The notes under the pieces: generated by a model
Told to the model about the DNA's origin: nothing
What the model saw: the letters and a program-made list of their open reading frames with translations, nothing else
Database searches by the model: none
Shown: positions 1 through 11,529 of the stretch, piece by piece
Layout: each line of letters starts with the position of its first letter
Numbering within the stretch: position 1 is the stretch's first letter
Origin: Scleropages formosus
Lineage: Eukaryota > Chordata > Actinopteri > Osteoglossiformes > Osteoglossidae
Direction of reading: 5' to 3'
Length of the DNA stretch: 64,000 nt
Assembly (NCBI RefSeq): GCF_900964775.1
Contig: NC_041812.1
Coordinates: forward strand, 17,417,334 to 17,481,333
Program-made: the position numbers and the translations under genes

Positions 1-578
1 ATTTTTATATTGTCCATTATAACTGGACAAGGTTCTTAGTGTCAGTTATTTGGTTAGTTATTTAGGTATTTATTCAATTAGGCTCCAAAGGACTGTCAAG
101 ACGGCTGAGAGGATCAGCGGTGCACCCCTGCCTACCCTTCAGGTCTTGTACGAGTCCAGAAAGAGGAAGCGGGCGGGCAAAATCGTCACTCATCACACAC
201 ACCCCGGGCACAAACTCTTCACACTTCTCCCCTTTGGTAGGCGTTATAGAGCACTGTCTGCCAGAATGACCAGATCCAGGAACAGTTTTTTCCCTCAGGC
301 CATCACCCTCATGAACGGTTAACACTCCCCAATAGGTCTCCTGTCAGTGAATCATTATCTAACAACTTTTTGTAAATTAATTCTTATTTTTTTACTTTTT
401 TTGTAATTATACTACTATTTACACTCTCGTGTTTGTATACTCTGTACATATTTATTTATTTATTCTGTACTTCTGTATCAGCTGTTTGTCTGTAAATAGG
501 CACCTAGAACCGCGGCAAATTCCTTGTGTGCGTCAGCACACTTGGCCAATAAAACTCCGATTCTGATTCTGAATTAGG
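1..578 (+). mobile_element. 3' end of a non-LTR retrotransposon (Rex1/CR1/L2-like LINE)
   Basis: Positions 50-322 encode about 76 residues typical of the extreme C terminus of fish Rex1/CR1/L2-type reverse transcriptases, including HPGHKLFTLLPFGRRYRAL and a following NSFFPQAI block. After the stop an AT-rich 3' UTR of about 230 bp ends in a GATTCT tandem at about 562-576, a tail style common in these LINEs. The reverse transcriptase itself lies outside the window. Clade assignment is from memory of the protein signature, so LINE is firm and Rex1 is tentative. Confidence 0.75.
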
Positions 579-617
579 TGATCCTTTTCTCCAAAGCAGC
601 AACCAATCAACCAACCA

Positions 618-745
618 ACCGATGTCAACAACTGCTTGTCCCGAGCAAGATTGCGGCGAGCCAGAGCCTACCCGGCAACACGCCCCAAGGCCAAAGGGTG
701 AGGGGACACTCCCTGGACGGGACGCCAGTTGCAAAGCAACAGAAT
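618..745 (-). mobile_element. SINE family A fragment
   Basis: Reverse-complement match to the body of the tRNA-derived SINE (family A) that recurs through the window, sharing the blocks CTTGTCCCGAGCA, GAGCCAGAGCCTACCCGG and GGACGGGACGCCAGT. It is older and more diverged than the copies with target-site duplications, and both ends are missing. Confidence 0.7.
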
Positions 746-1475
746 TATTTAATCTTCCCTTATATTATATTAACGCGCATTTGAGAAGTCCTAACAGGAT
801 AACACAAGTGTAGTTTGCACTTTTTGTCCTTCTTGGGTACAATACTCCAGCAGAAACTATGCTCACAGTGTGCTGCAGTTAAGTTAAACACAGATGATGC
901 TGCAAAAAAGTTTACACAAAACTGTTAAAAGCAAATGAAAGACTTTACTCCAGATGGCAAACTGTTTTCATTTGCTTGGATGAATCAATATTTGACTGAT
1001 ATATAACTGATGGTTGTGCATTCGGTACGACAACAGTCTCAGTGGAACAGGGGGTGGGCTTGAGGGACAGAGAGGTGTGGGGAGTCCTGGATGGATAATT
1101 TGACTGAATAGCAAGGTATTGCTCCATGAAGAGGTGGGCTTGTGAGCAATGATGTTCTCCAGCAGACAGGGAGAGGTGTTGGGTAGCCGTAGTCCAAGGT
1201 TCAAGGAAACCCTTGTGTATGTTGGAAGAGACGTTGTGTGTGTTGGAAATAGTACCGGTTTTTAAATTGGGTGAATGCAATGGCACAATGTCACAATCAA
1301 ACCCCATAATGTATTCAGGAAAATATCAGAGTATCAAGTAACCAGTTTACTGATGGATGATGAAGCAGTCCTTAAAATAACTGAAATTTAATACTTTGAA
1401 ATAATTTTTGTCCTTAGATAAGGCCACTGAAATACAACAAAACAACACAACAATTTTGTTTACTTGTCTTTTCAT
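746..1475. other. Intergenic stretch, nothing recognised
   Basis: Open frames here are short and have no recognisable domain or splice context. No gene or repeat could be assigned. Confidence 0.5.
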
Positions 1476-1479
1476 TTGT

Positions 1480-1765
1480 GGCTACTGCTGTTGTGGTTGG
1501 AGCAGCTGCCTTTAGCCCCGAGACTTGTCGCTTTGATCCCCGCCTCTGGCTGTGGTGCCCTTGACCGAGGTGCTTGTCCTACAGTCGCTCCAGTACCTTC
1601 GCCTGGCTGTGTGCTTGTGTACCTAGTTGTGGCTCTCCAATGGACTGTTGTCCTGTCCAGGGTGTGCCCCCCACCCCACCCCTTGCACCAAATGTCTTTG
1701 GGAAATGTTCCAGTTCACCGTGACCCTGCTTGGGACAAGCGGGTATTGAAATTGGTTGGTTGGTC
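1480..1765 (+). mobile_element. SINE family C copy (diverged)
   Basis: Contains a degenerate tRNA-like head and the 3' module GTCCAGGGTGTGCCCCCCAC followed by TTCACCGTGACCCTGCTTGG and GACAAGCGGGTATTGAAATTGG. This is the tail of family C, seen also at 29.6, 47.6 and 54.2 kb. No target-site duplication was found. Confidence 0.65.
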
Positions 1766-1769
1766 TTTT

Positions 1770-3200
1770 TATTTAAATACTTTTATTAAAACCTATCGCC
1801 TCGTATGCTGATTACTGATTATGAAAAAAAATGCACGTTAATATCATGGAATCAGCTGATTTGTGCTCACCTTTTGTTCACAGATTGTTTCCTTTTCACG
1901 CTTTTTTGACATTTCATGAAAATGAAAATAAGCTTATTTGACAGTGTGATATAGGTTCTGTAATACCTGGGGTGACTCATTGGTTTAATAGGAATTGGTT
2001 TCTGCAAGTTTGAAAAACTACATCATTAACAGTCCATCTGAGTTACAAGAGTTCAGCTTAACAAAGAAATCCATTTAACACTCCTGCATCAGTTTGTGGC
2101 TCATTTTTTTGTATTTATAGAGAACGAATATGGACTTTAGGTGCCTCTGGACAGCTGAGCAGCACGAGACATGTTACACGCGTTCATTTACCATATGCTT
2201 TTTTCCATAACAACAAAACATGATTAATATGTCGTATTTATTTATCCACAGTGATTTTACCGTGTTTGAAACATTCTACTAAACTAAAATCCCAGCATCA
2301 TTCACCCTTCTGTACAGCAGAGCAATGAAACACACTCACACAACGGGAACCATTGAAGTAACTGCATTCATTGTAATGGGATCTGATGATATTTTGCTGT
2401 AAATGGGTGTCATATTTGATGTTCGGGAACGCATAATTTTTTTAGCATTGAAACAACTGGTAATTACATCTTCCATTTATGGGAATTCAGATTTTGAAGG
2501 GATTTTCAGGAACACGTTAACCTTTGTAAAGAGGGGGATAATTATTTAATTTTGAGAAAACAAGGTAACGGGTAGGAAAGAGCAAGTGTAATATCCTGTA
2601 GATTATTTGTCCTCCTCCCTTCCAAACTATCACTGGAGAGGTTTGATCAGGCAGAAAATAAAAAGAAAAAGTTATCTCTGTGGCCTGCCTCACAAAGTAT
2701 TATCTGTATAGCCTCCTGCTGGCACCTTTGGACGTGTTGCTATTTTACACTGAGATTTTTGACAGGAGCCACCTCTGATGTCAGCTACCCTTTGAGCAAA
2801 TATTTATAGTTTTGCTTACTACAATGTTTCTAATGTGCTTCCACTTTGCATTTAGATGGTGCATTTATTTATCGAGTCTGTTTATGTCCTGTTTACCTAT
2901 TTCTTTTCTGGATGTTTCTCTATAAATTTTGTTTCTTCATGTAAGGTATTACAGAAATACATTTTAAGCAGCACGGAGCAGGAGAAGGGCAGCGTGCTGT
3001 GTTAGATTATACTCTACATTTTCAAACATATTTTTTAACATTTGTTTTTTCCAGATATGCAATGAGATGTCAATCTACTCATCACTGTCACTCACAATCC
3101 ATATTTTTTCATAGGACTGTTTCATAGGACTGTTGCTCAAGGGTGCTCCAGGATGAGTGGGCTTTGACCTGAGAGCCTTCAAGGTGACAGCCCTAATCAC
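1770..3200. other. Intergenic DNA upstream of tat
   Basis: AT-rich, with no recognisable gene. A short stretch near 3,130-3,215 ends in CTACGCCACCTGATGG and looks like the reverse complement of a degenerate tRNA-type SINE head. Distal tat regulatory elements may lie here, but none can be named from sequence alone. Confidence 0.4.
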
Positions 3201-3399
3201 TACGCCACCTGATGGTCACTCACATATGGCTCGATGAGAGTAAAAGGTTTGTTGTTGAAATCTCTCTTTCGTTCTCTTTTAAAAATCTCAACTTTCTTGG
3301 GGAATGTGACTGAGGCAGTTGAGTGTAGCCCAAATGACAGATGTAGGAGAAGCATGCGACAGAGGGTCCTTCGCACAGGTCCAGGGCGGACAGACACTC

Positions 3400-3660
3400 A
3401 GGTGACGTTTACCCGCGCGGGCGTCACGCACGCGCTCTTCCGACGCGCTCAGGCACGCGGCTGCGGGGATCGCGCATCTAGCTCTGCGTTACCGTGAAGG
3501 GTTAACCGATGTAAGTGTCCCCAGACTGCCTCCTGAACTCTTTTAATGTCAGTAATGATGTAACGGGGGTGTATGGCACAACCCCCTTCTCCGCCAATGG
3601 AAACATGGCTCGCGCGCTCCATCTGCTCTTATAAAGCGCGCGCGAACCGATCATTCCAAT
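3400..3660 (+). promoter_or_regulatory. tat: tat promoter (TATA box, CpG-rich upstream)
   Basis: A TATAAAG box at 3630-3636 lies in a GCGCGC-rich context. A CpG-dense block precedes it at about 3,410-3,480, with a GTTAAC half-site resembling an HNF1 half-site near 3,501 and a TGATGTAAC CRE-like motif near 3,553. A start site about 25-30 bp after the TATA box would fall near 3,660. The TATA box and downstream splice donor are seen directly; factor assignments are inference. Confidence 0.55.
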
Positions 3661-3765
3661 GATCCCGTGTAGACACACCTCTCTCTCCCTCACTTGCGCT
3701 GCGCACCGTGGAATTCGGCAGCCAATCGGCAGGCCACTCAGTCACTAACTTCTTCTTATTGCTGC
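3660..3765 (+). other. tat: tat non-coding first exon (predicted)
   Basis: Predicted from the TATA position and a strong donor, GCTGC|GTAAGT, at 3765/3766. The next exon opens after CAG at 4236 or 4242, just before the start codon at 4250. A 5' UTR exon before the coding exon is usual for TAT genes. The 5' end is approximate. Confidence 0.5.
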
Positions 3766-4249
3766 GTAAGTGACAAAAATTTCATTATGGGCCAAAGAAA
3801 CATTGTCAACAGATCATGCGTTCGGGCTTTGTTTGTGTAAAACGAGATCATCTCAGCTCGCTCTTGCAAAATTTAAAGTAATTTAAATAATTTAATGGTC
3901 ATTATTAAAGGGTATTTCATACGCTTTACATTTTCATTTCAGCGTGCATAACTGTAAGGTTAAATATCTATTCTAATGAGTTTTCATGTTTGATTGTTTT
4001 GATTTTAAATCACGCGCAGGGTGATTATAATTGATTCATTTATGTGTTTCTTTCTTCATGTCTGGTAAGGGTGGAAGGGGATAAGTCCTTTATTATAATT
4101 ATGTGGAGAAACAAGTGTTTCCTAATGTACTGTTTTGATAACAGCGTGTCAAGACAGAGTTCTGTCACACCTTGAGAAAACTTTAGGGAATGTCCTCCAC
4201 GAGTTCATGACAGATAAGTCTTCTCTCTGTACACAGCTGCAGCTGAAAT

Positions 4250-7200
4250 ATGGAGAGCAAATCCTACATGGTCCAGATGAACGGGAATGGTGTCCACAGT
4301 AACAGTGTGCATTCTTTCAACATAAATGGCGATATTTATTCTGCCAAGATGAAGATTCATAAGAAGCGATGGAATATCAGAGCTTCTGAGATGTCCAAGA
4401 ATACTCTGAACCCCATCCGTGCCATTGTGGACGGCATGAAGCTTTCACCTAACCCTGACAAGGCTATGATTGCTCTGTCTATTGGTAAGCCTCAAAGCAC
4501 AAACGCATACATGCGCACATCTGGTCTCCTCAATAATGCTGTCACTTGCCTCAAACCGGCGTCTACGTTGAATCGGATTTAGTTCCACTTTTTCAGTCTC
4601 ACTGTTTATCTTACCTTGATCGCATTCCTCACCTTTCCATTTTCTCTCCTCTCCTTCACTTTTTTTGTGTGAATTGACTCTTGCAGGTGATCCTACTGTG
4701 TTTGGAAACCTGCCCACAGATGAGAAGGTTCTGCAAGCCATGAAAGATGCCATGGACTCACACAAATACAATGGATATGCTCCTTCTGTTGGTATGACGT
4801 ACAGAAATAGAACTGGAACACTTCTCCTGTAGGTGAATGAGTGAGGTTGAGTAGTGTTGCCTGGAGACTATCCAGAGTAGCGGGTAGAAAGGGATGGTGA
4901 GAGGAAAGGAAGAAAAGGCGGGTTGGAGTGCAGTTTGAATTTAGGACAACCCCATGTCTGACACACAGATGGCATCTGTGAGACACATTTGCTGGTGTTG
5001 AATGTTCTTTGCAGATGTAGATGTTTACTTTGGTGTTCTGTGGGCAGCACACAGCCTTATCAAATAGCAGTATCTCTCTGCTTTCTGTCCTCGAAAAAGG
5101 TTATCAAAAAAGCAGAGAGGCTGTGGCGAACTTCTACTGCAGTCCTGAAGCTCCTCTGGAAGCTGATGTGAGTCCTACCTTCATCTCCATGCACCTCCCA
5201 TCTGCACAGTCATTACAACCAAGGTTTTGTTCAATCATTTTATGTCTCCTGCCAGGCTGTAGGTCTTTTTATACATGGATACATAATTACTCCTCTGGAA
5301 GAGGTCCAGGGTCAATCCACACATTCCAAGTAATTTTCACATCACCTTTCTTCATTTCTCCACCATTTTCTGCCTTTCTGGAGCAGGATGTGATTCTTAC
5401 CAGTGGCTGCAGCCAGGCCATTGAGCTGGCCATCAGTGTGCTGTGCAACCCAGGAAACAACATTCTGGTGCCCTGTCCTGGATTTTCGCTGTACAAGACA
5501 CTTGCTGTGTCTCTTGGTATTGAAATCAAGCACTACAATCTTCTGGTGAGTTCAGCATAAGTACTTGAAGGATCAATGGTGGAGCTAGAGATGTAACTTT
5601 GGAAAAAACAGAAATATGAAGCAAAATGCAGAAGAGCAAACAATGGCGAGAGAGATGGGTATGCGAATGGAGGGATGGAGAAGAAGGCAGATATAGATGG
5701 AGACGGACAGTGTGGCAAGGGTGAGAGAACGTTCTGGACATGGCTGGATGGAAATTCTCCTTTCTTCTCTCAGTAGAGCTAGCACACATATGGCACATAT
5801 TAGTTGTATAGAAGGGAGTTCTTCCCCCAATACCCACAAACCATAGCACACACCCCCATCCTGAGCCAATCAGAAGCTCTGCCGTTTAACACTTGAGGGA
5901 TATGAAAATAACAGAAGAACATTTGCAAAAGGTAGAGAGGGGAGTACTGAAAGATGGAGAAGAATAATGAGGAACAATACACACTACTGGGGGCAACGTC
6001 TAAATTATGAATGCTAATTTCTCTTTTACTAGTTAAAATTATGTTTGGGATTATTTTTCTTCCAGTTATACAGTTGGAATAGTAGAATTTAAGAAACTAC
6101 ACATGCAATATTAGAAAGACTTTTCAGACACTGACAGTTGCAATATGCATGGTTTTCTCTGATGTCCGTTTCCACCCTTTAGCCAGAGAAATCTTGGGAG
6201 ATTGATCTGCAAAATCTGGAGAGTCTGATTGACGAAAAGACTGCCTGCCTAGTCGTAAACAACCCTTCGAACCCTTGTGGCTCTGTCTACAGCAAAGAAC
6301 ACCTGCAAGATATCCTCGCAGGTGACTTCTCGTAGCAAATGCACCTGTCTAGGGGCGTCTCGGACCTGGCATTTATTTACTGTCCTTACAATTATATTTA
6401 ACTTGTGTGGGAGACATTGATTTAATTCTGACTCATAGTTCCCCCCTCTCCTCCCAGTGGCCTCCAGACACTGCATCCCCATTTTGGCAGATGAGATCTA
6501 TGGAGACATGGTGAGTCTGGATAATTGAAGTTTAAAGGACTGATATGTGTGAGGAAATAGCTGTAGAGTGTAGCATTTTCCGCATCATCTGCTCCTTTTT
6601 TTGACACTTTCTTTGCAAAAAGAATAAAGCCATTTTGAAAAATACACCAAGAGTTGTGATAAATTGCCTAATAATTGAAAAGGTTTATTTCGATTTTTAA
6701 AGGTAGTGATAAATATATACTTAGCTGCAATGTATTATTAGTTTTTTGTTTTTCATGAAGAACAAAACCTCAAAGGCCCATGTAAAATGCAGGGCAGACT
6801 CTACTTTGACCCGCTCTCGTGTCGAGTTGTGGCGCTCAGCTTTGGGTAGGGCTTTGTAACATGGGCTTGGGGTGAGGCTTTTGGTGCTGGACCAGGGTAG
6901 GGTGCTTGGTGCAGGGCAGGGTGCCGTCCCAGCTGTCATATAACACTAGCGAGGCACATTCTTTGTGACAGCGGAAGTGAAGTTTTCTCTAGCTCAGCTC
7001 AGCTGGCCATCTGAGTGCACATCAGCAGTGGGGGGATTAGGGCTTTCCCATTGCTGAATGGAGGGTTGGCCAGATGGTGCCCAGGTCAGACCATGGGCCA
7101 GTAGTCCAGGAAAAAGAAGAAGAGGCTCCGGTGCCCAAGGTGCAAATGCAAAAGAGCAAAGTGCTGAGCGTTGTTTGTCTGGACTGGGATACTGGTTGAG

Positions 7201-9744
7201 AGGTTGGTTGGTGGGACAGTCTGTGTGGAAGCATGGAGAGGACAAGGGGCTTGGTTGGCTGAGAGTTCGAGTTCTGAAAGAGCTCTGGTGGTGTGACATA
7301 TGGCCATTATAAGTCTCAGCAGCAGAAAAGTCAGCATGACTTTGCACTTTTGCTGCATGTGTTTCCAGTTAGTGTGTTTTCTAGGGCTGTACGTGAGAGG
7401 CCTGTTTGCATCGAGGAATGGCTTCTTTTGTGTTGAGTGCCTAATGGGAAGCAGGCTGCAGGAGGGGTTGGGCACCATTCTGGCATGCAATTCCTTACCA
7501 GTTGGAGTAGGAGGGTAATCTACCACTCATTCCGTCCCATCATTTTTGCGCGAAACCTTCTGATGCACCACTGTGGGGACCACGGTTCCATTTCTACTGG
7601 AGGCCTGCAGCTCGTGTAAAGGACGGCACAAGACAAAGAGGCTCTGTCCGTTTGTCAGTCGCTCCTGTCGGTCTCTGATTAGGTTCCCCTAAATGTCCAT
7701 TGTGAGTTACATGAGTTTCTCGGTGTCTGTGACAGCCAGTCCCATATAGCCCCGACACAAATCAGGACCAGCCACAGCTCGCACCTCTCCTTTTTCTTTG
7801 TTGGTATTCATTCATTTACAGATCTCCTGTGCTAATTCCCCCAATTATTGAATTACACACAGTTATAGCAATCTTAGGAGGGGAACCCTCAGGCAACTTA
7901 GAAAATAGCAATGGAAATAGAATAAACATAGGAAAGGGTATAGAAAAACTTAGAGAAAAAATATACTGAACTGAACTGAATTAGCAAGTCCCAGAACTTG
8001 GTCCGTACCTATAAGGGCTTAACCAAAAAGAAACTGGAATTTTATTTACTAACGTTTGGTGGGTCTGGGGTTCGAGTGCTGCTTGGGGTGCCTTGAGGCG
8101 GACCGTGTCCCCTCCCCCTTCGGCCTTGCACCCTGTGTTGTCGGGTTAGGCTCTGGTTCACCCCGACCCTGCTCGGGACAAGCGGTTGCAGACAGTGAGT
8201 GTGTCTTTAAAATTGTACTTATTTTTTAGTGTTTTGTAATTCTGTGAGACATACTTAGAAATTCAGTACTTGAACTCGAACTGAATTAATTCTGGTGTTT
8301 CCTGAAGAATCTGTTCCTCCTAGCGATGGGCAGTTTGTTCTGTCTTTCTGCCGTGTATGTGACACAGCACACTGTAGTGAACTAATGGCCACTCTCCAGG
8401 TGTTCCCTGAGCACACCTTCTACTCCATGGCCCCTCTGACCAACGATGTGCCCATTCTGTCATGCGGTGGCCTGGCCAAGCGATGGCTGGTTCCTGGCTG
8501 GAGGATGGGCTGGATTCTCATACATGACCGAAACCAGGCTTTTGGACAGGAGGTGAGCTCCTAACTGCCATGAGTTTCTCAGCACGTGTTGTTATACGTA
8601 TGAGCAACTCGTAAGCACAAGCACCCCGCCTCTCTTCCACCTCCGCATCTGCTCCGTGTCTCACACGCAAAAATACAGCGTGCATCTGCTTTTCTTATCC
8701 TCTCCTCAGTCTTTCTCTCCTGCCCAGCAGAGCTCTTCCAACACCGAAACTCAGTTTCAAATTCCAGGTGCATTGTTAAAATCAGTACTATTTTTCTTTC
8801 AAGATATTGTCATATAAGATATTGTTTGTTTTTTGTGTTCCTCTTAGATTAGGGAAGGGTTAGTGAAGCTGAGTCAGAGGATTCTGGGTGCCTGTACCAT
8901 CGTCCAAGGAGCCCTAGAGGCTATTTTAAACAGCACGCCTCAAGAGTTCTACCAGGACACCATTGGCTTTCTGAAGGTGAGCAGGGTGTGGAGCCTGTCA
9001 TGAGCATGTGACATTAATCACTGAAGCTGAAATCATCAGGCTGTAAGTGCTGGTCCAAAATAATAATAATAACTTGTTTACTTTCATCTCTCCCCTCCTA
9101 CCATCACTGCTCTCAACATCCCCTCTTTCAGTCGAACTCTGAAATCTGTTTCTCTGCACTGTCCTCCATTCCTGGGCTCAATCCTGTCAGGCCCTCAGGA
9201 GCCATGTACCTGATGGTGAGTCTTTAGCGCTGAAGGCAAGACAGCCGTGACCTTGATCTTGGACACGTGATATTTTTTTCTCTCCCTGGCTAGACATTTC
9301 TCTAAATGTATATTTATTCTGTATATGTGTTCTTCACAGGTGGGCATCGAGATGGAGAACTTCCCTGAGTTTGAGAATGATGTGGACTTCACAGAACATC
9401 TGGTGACTGAACAGTCTGTCTTCTGCCTACCAGCCACGGTAGGCGTTCCCTGACATTAAATTTTGATGTTTTAGCTTACCCACGGACCCTGCAGAGCTAA
9501 CAATCGAACATACCTCACTTGTGGCTTGCTGATGAAGGCTTATCCAAATGGAGAGTGTGGGAACCCTTTAGTCCTTGACAACTCTCCATATGTCTCCCTC
9601 TAGGCTTTTGAGTACCCCAATTATTTCCGGATTGTTGTGACGGTACCAGAGGACATGATGGTGGAGGCTTGCAGTCGAATAAGAGAATTCTGCCAACTGC
9701 ACTACCGGCCTTGTAATCAAGAGAGCAATGATCTGGATCAATGA
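4250..9744 (+). CDS. tat: Tyrosine aminotransferase
   Basis: PLP-dependent class I aminotransferase for the first, rate-limiting step of tyrosine breakdown (tyrosine + 2-oxoglutarate to 4-hydroxyphenylpyruvate + glutamate), a liver enzyme in vertebrates. Coding exons: 4250-4484, 4687-4791, 5100-5167, 5387-5545, 6183-6321, 6458-6510, 8400-8552, 8848-8976, 9132-9215, 9340-9438, 9604-9744. These total 1,365 nt, or 454 aa, the same length as human TAT as I recall it. The Schiff-base lysine is in SCGGLAKRW at residue 280, also the human number. NNPSNPCGS, the cofactor-site ADEIYGDM and the VPGWRMGW block are intact. All introns are GT-AG and phases agree. The start has no rival: the first ATG of the exon opens a leader resembling the mammalian N terminus. 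The frame is intact, so it looks functional. Confidence 0.97.
6720..8050. other. tat large intron, nothing recognised
   Basis: Most of the 1.9-kb intron between 6511 and 8399. Apart from the SINE near its 3' end it has only short chance open frames on both strands and no recognised element. Confidence 0.5.
8056..8206 (+). mobile_element. SINE family A, 5'-truncated, in tat intron
   Basis: Shares GGGTCTGGGGTTCGAGTG (B-box-like), CCTCCCCCTTCGGCCTTG, GTTAGGCTCTGGTTCACC and GGGACAAGCGGTT with the other family A copies. The tRNA-like A-box end is missing. It sits in the large intron between the exons ending at 6510 and starting at 8400. Confidence 0.75.
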
Positions 9745-11115
9745 GATTGTGTGATGGAAAGAGAGATGGACGGAGGTCTAGACAAAGGTGGGGAAAAAAG
9801 GGATATCAACACTTTTTACATCCGTTTGTGAAGTGAGAGAAGTGGGAAGAGAGTAGTGTACCTCGTACCAAGAAAGGACAGAGGGTCTAATTAATTAGTT
9901 GCCTGATTGGCAGTTTATGACTTTATGCTTGCAGACAAAAACAAGACTTAACAAACTCTTTTTATTCAAGTTGTTATAAGATAAATTGCATATTTTCTGT
10001 TGTGGATATGTTCATCTCCTTCCAGTATGAAACTAGTCTAATATCTCAGGAGGGCATTTTGTTGTGGGTCATGTGAGATGCAAAACTGAACAGATCATAA
10101 TTATGAATAATATATTAAAATATACAATATGAATATCCCCCAAGCACCTTCCCAGTGGGGGACTACCATGGCAGCATTTCAACTTCAAATATTAGTTGTG
10201 TTGATTAATTTTCATATTTAGACACCATGTCCTCACCGTCAGCAAGGTCACAAAAACAAGGTACCCTTTACCCTTACAGTGTAAATTATGATGCTTTCAA
10301 CTTGCAAAATCATTATTTATTGGTCTGCAGTGGTTACATCTCATTTCATTAAAACTCCAGTTTTGAGTTGGGCACTGAATAAAATGATAGATGGCATATA
10401 ATTTCAGACAGGTTCAGTTTTGTAAAATATAAAAAGTTACACAAACCCCACATATAAGATAAATTTAAAACTGGTTGGCAGCTATCGTGAAATCCTTGTC
10501 AACCTTCAAGTATCAGTTGATTTTAGCTGAGCCAAAGAGATTTTTAGCACGGGTATCTGATGTTCTTCTGTAATTTACTGGCCAGATTTATTTATATTTT
10601 TGTTACATTTTTTTAAGTAATAAACTCACTCTCATGTGCTTTTTATCAAATTCCGGTTGAATTAAAATGTGCATAATATTTAAGATGTCATGAGCTAAAA
10701 CAGATGTTATTCATATTTTAAAATGTCGAGCAGCAAAGCTCAAACTTTAATTTTGTCTTCATCATATATAATATGTATATGCTTAATATTCCACATTTAT
10801 TGAGAAAAAGTGTTAGTGTTAGAATGTTAGAGTTGGTCTTTACGTTCACCCAAAGAAAATGAATTAATATGGTGCATATTTGTTAATCAATAGATTATTA
10901 GTTGTAATACTGTAGTAATATATTAATCACTTTGTTATATCAAATGGATACCTAAATTGTACTTTGTTGTATGCAGTATTTTTTATTGTCATGTAACTGT
11001 AAAGAAATAATAAATACTAAAAGGCTGGCATTTCCTTAAAATATCATGTGATGTAAAGGCAACCTCTGTTGTCCTCTCTTTTTGATACCTCAAATAAATG
11101 AATATACCACACCTT
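9745..11115 (+). other. tat: tat 3' UTR (predicted) with poly(A) signal
   Basis: AT-rich sequence after the tat stop codon. An AATAAA at 11093-11098, followed by a G/T-rich stretch, is the most downstream good poly(A) signal before the next repeat. Earlier AATAAA-like hexamers near 10,380 and 11,005 could be used as well. The extent is inferred. Confidence 0.4.
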
Positions 11116-11275
11116 GACATGTGCTGGGGGTCCTGGTAGTTGCTCATTTTAAATATTCTGATGCTAAAAGGACTGTAGAAGTTTAGGCCTCAGGTTACTG
11201 TAAATCTGTCTAAATCAACGTCTACCTTTCAAGTGAACTGGTGAACTCAACGAGACATTTGCTGAGATACGTTAC

Positions 11276-11280
<5 letters not shown>

Positions 11281-11318
<38 letters not shown>

Positions 11319-11519
11319 TTCTGAACCACTTGTCCCATACAGGGTCATGGGGAGCCAGAGCCTAGCCTGGCAACACAGGGTGTAAGGCCAGAGGGGGAGG
11401 GGACACACCCAGGACGGGACGCCAGTCCATCGCAAGGCACCCCAAGTGGGACTTGAACCCCAGACCCACCGGAGAGCAGAACCCTGTCCAACCCACTGCG
11501 CCACCACGCCCCCCCATAT
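11281..11519 (-). mobile_element. SINE family A, full-length, with target-site duplication
   Basis: Full-length copy in reverse orientation. Its tRNA-like head (complement GGCGTGGTGGCGCAGTGG) is at the right edge and a (TG)n tail, seen as (AC)n at 11281-11318, is at the left. The 10-bp direct repeat GTTACATTAC flanks it at 11271-11280 and 11520-11529, marking a fairly young insertion. Confidence 0.9.
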
Positions 11520-11529
11520 GTTACATTAC

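Noticed and set aside
945-1307. 120-codon minus-strand open frame
   Set aside because: No domain, no splice-compatible neighbours and low-complexity composition; treated as chance.
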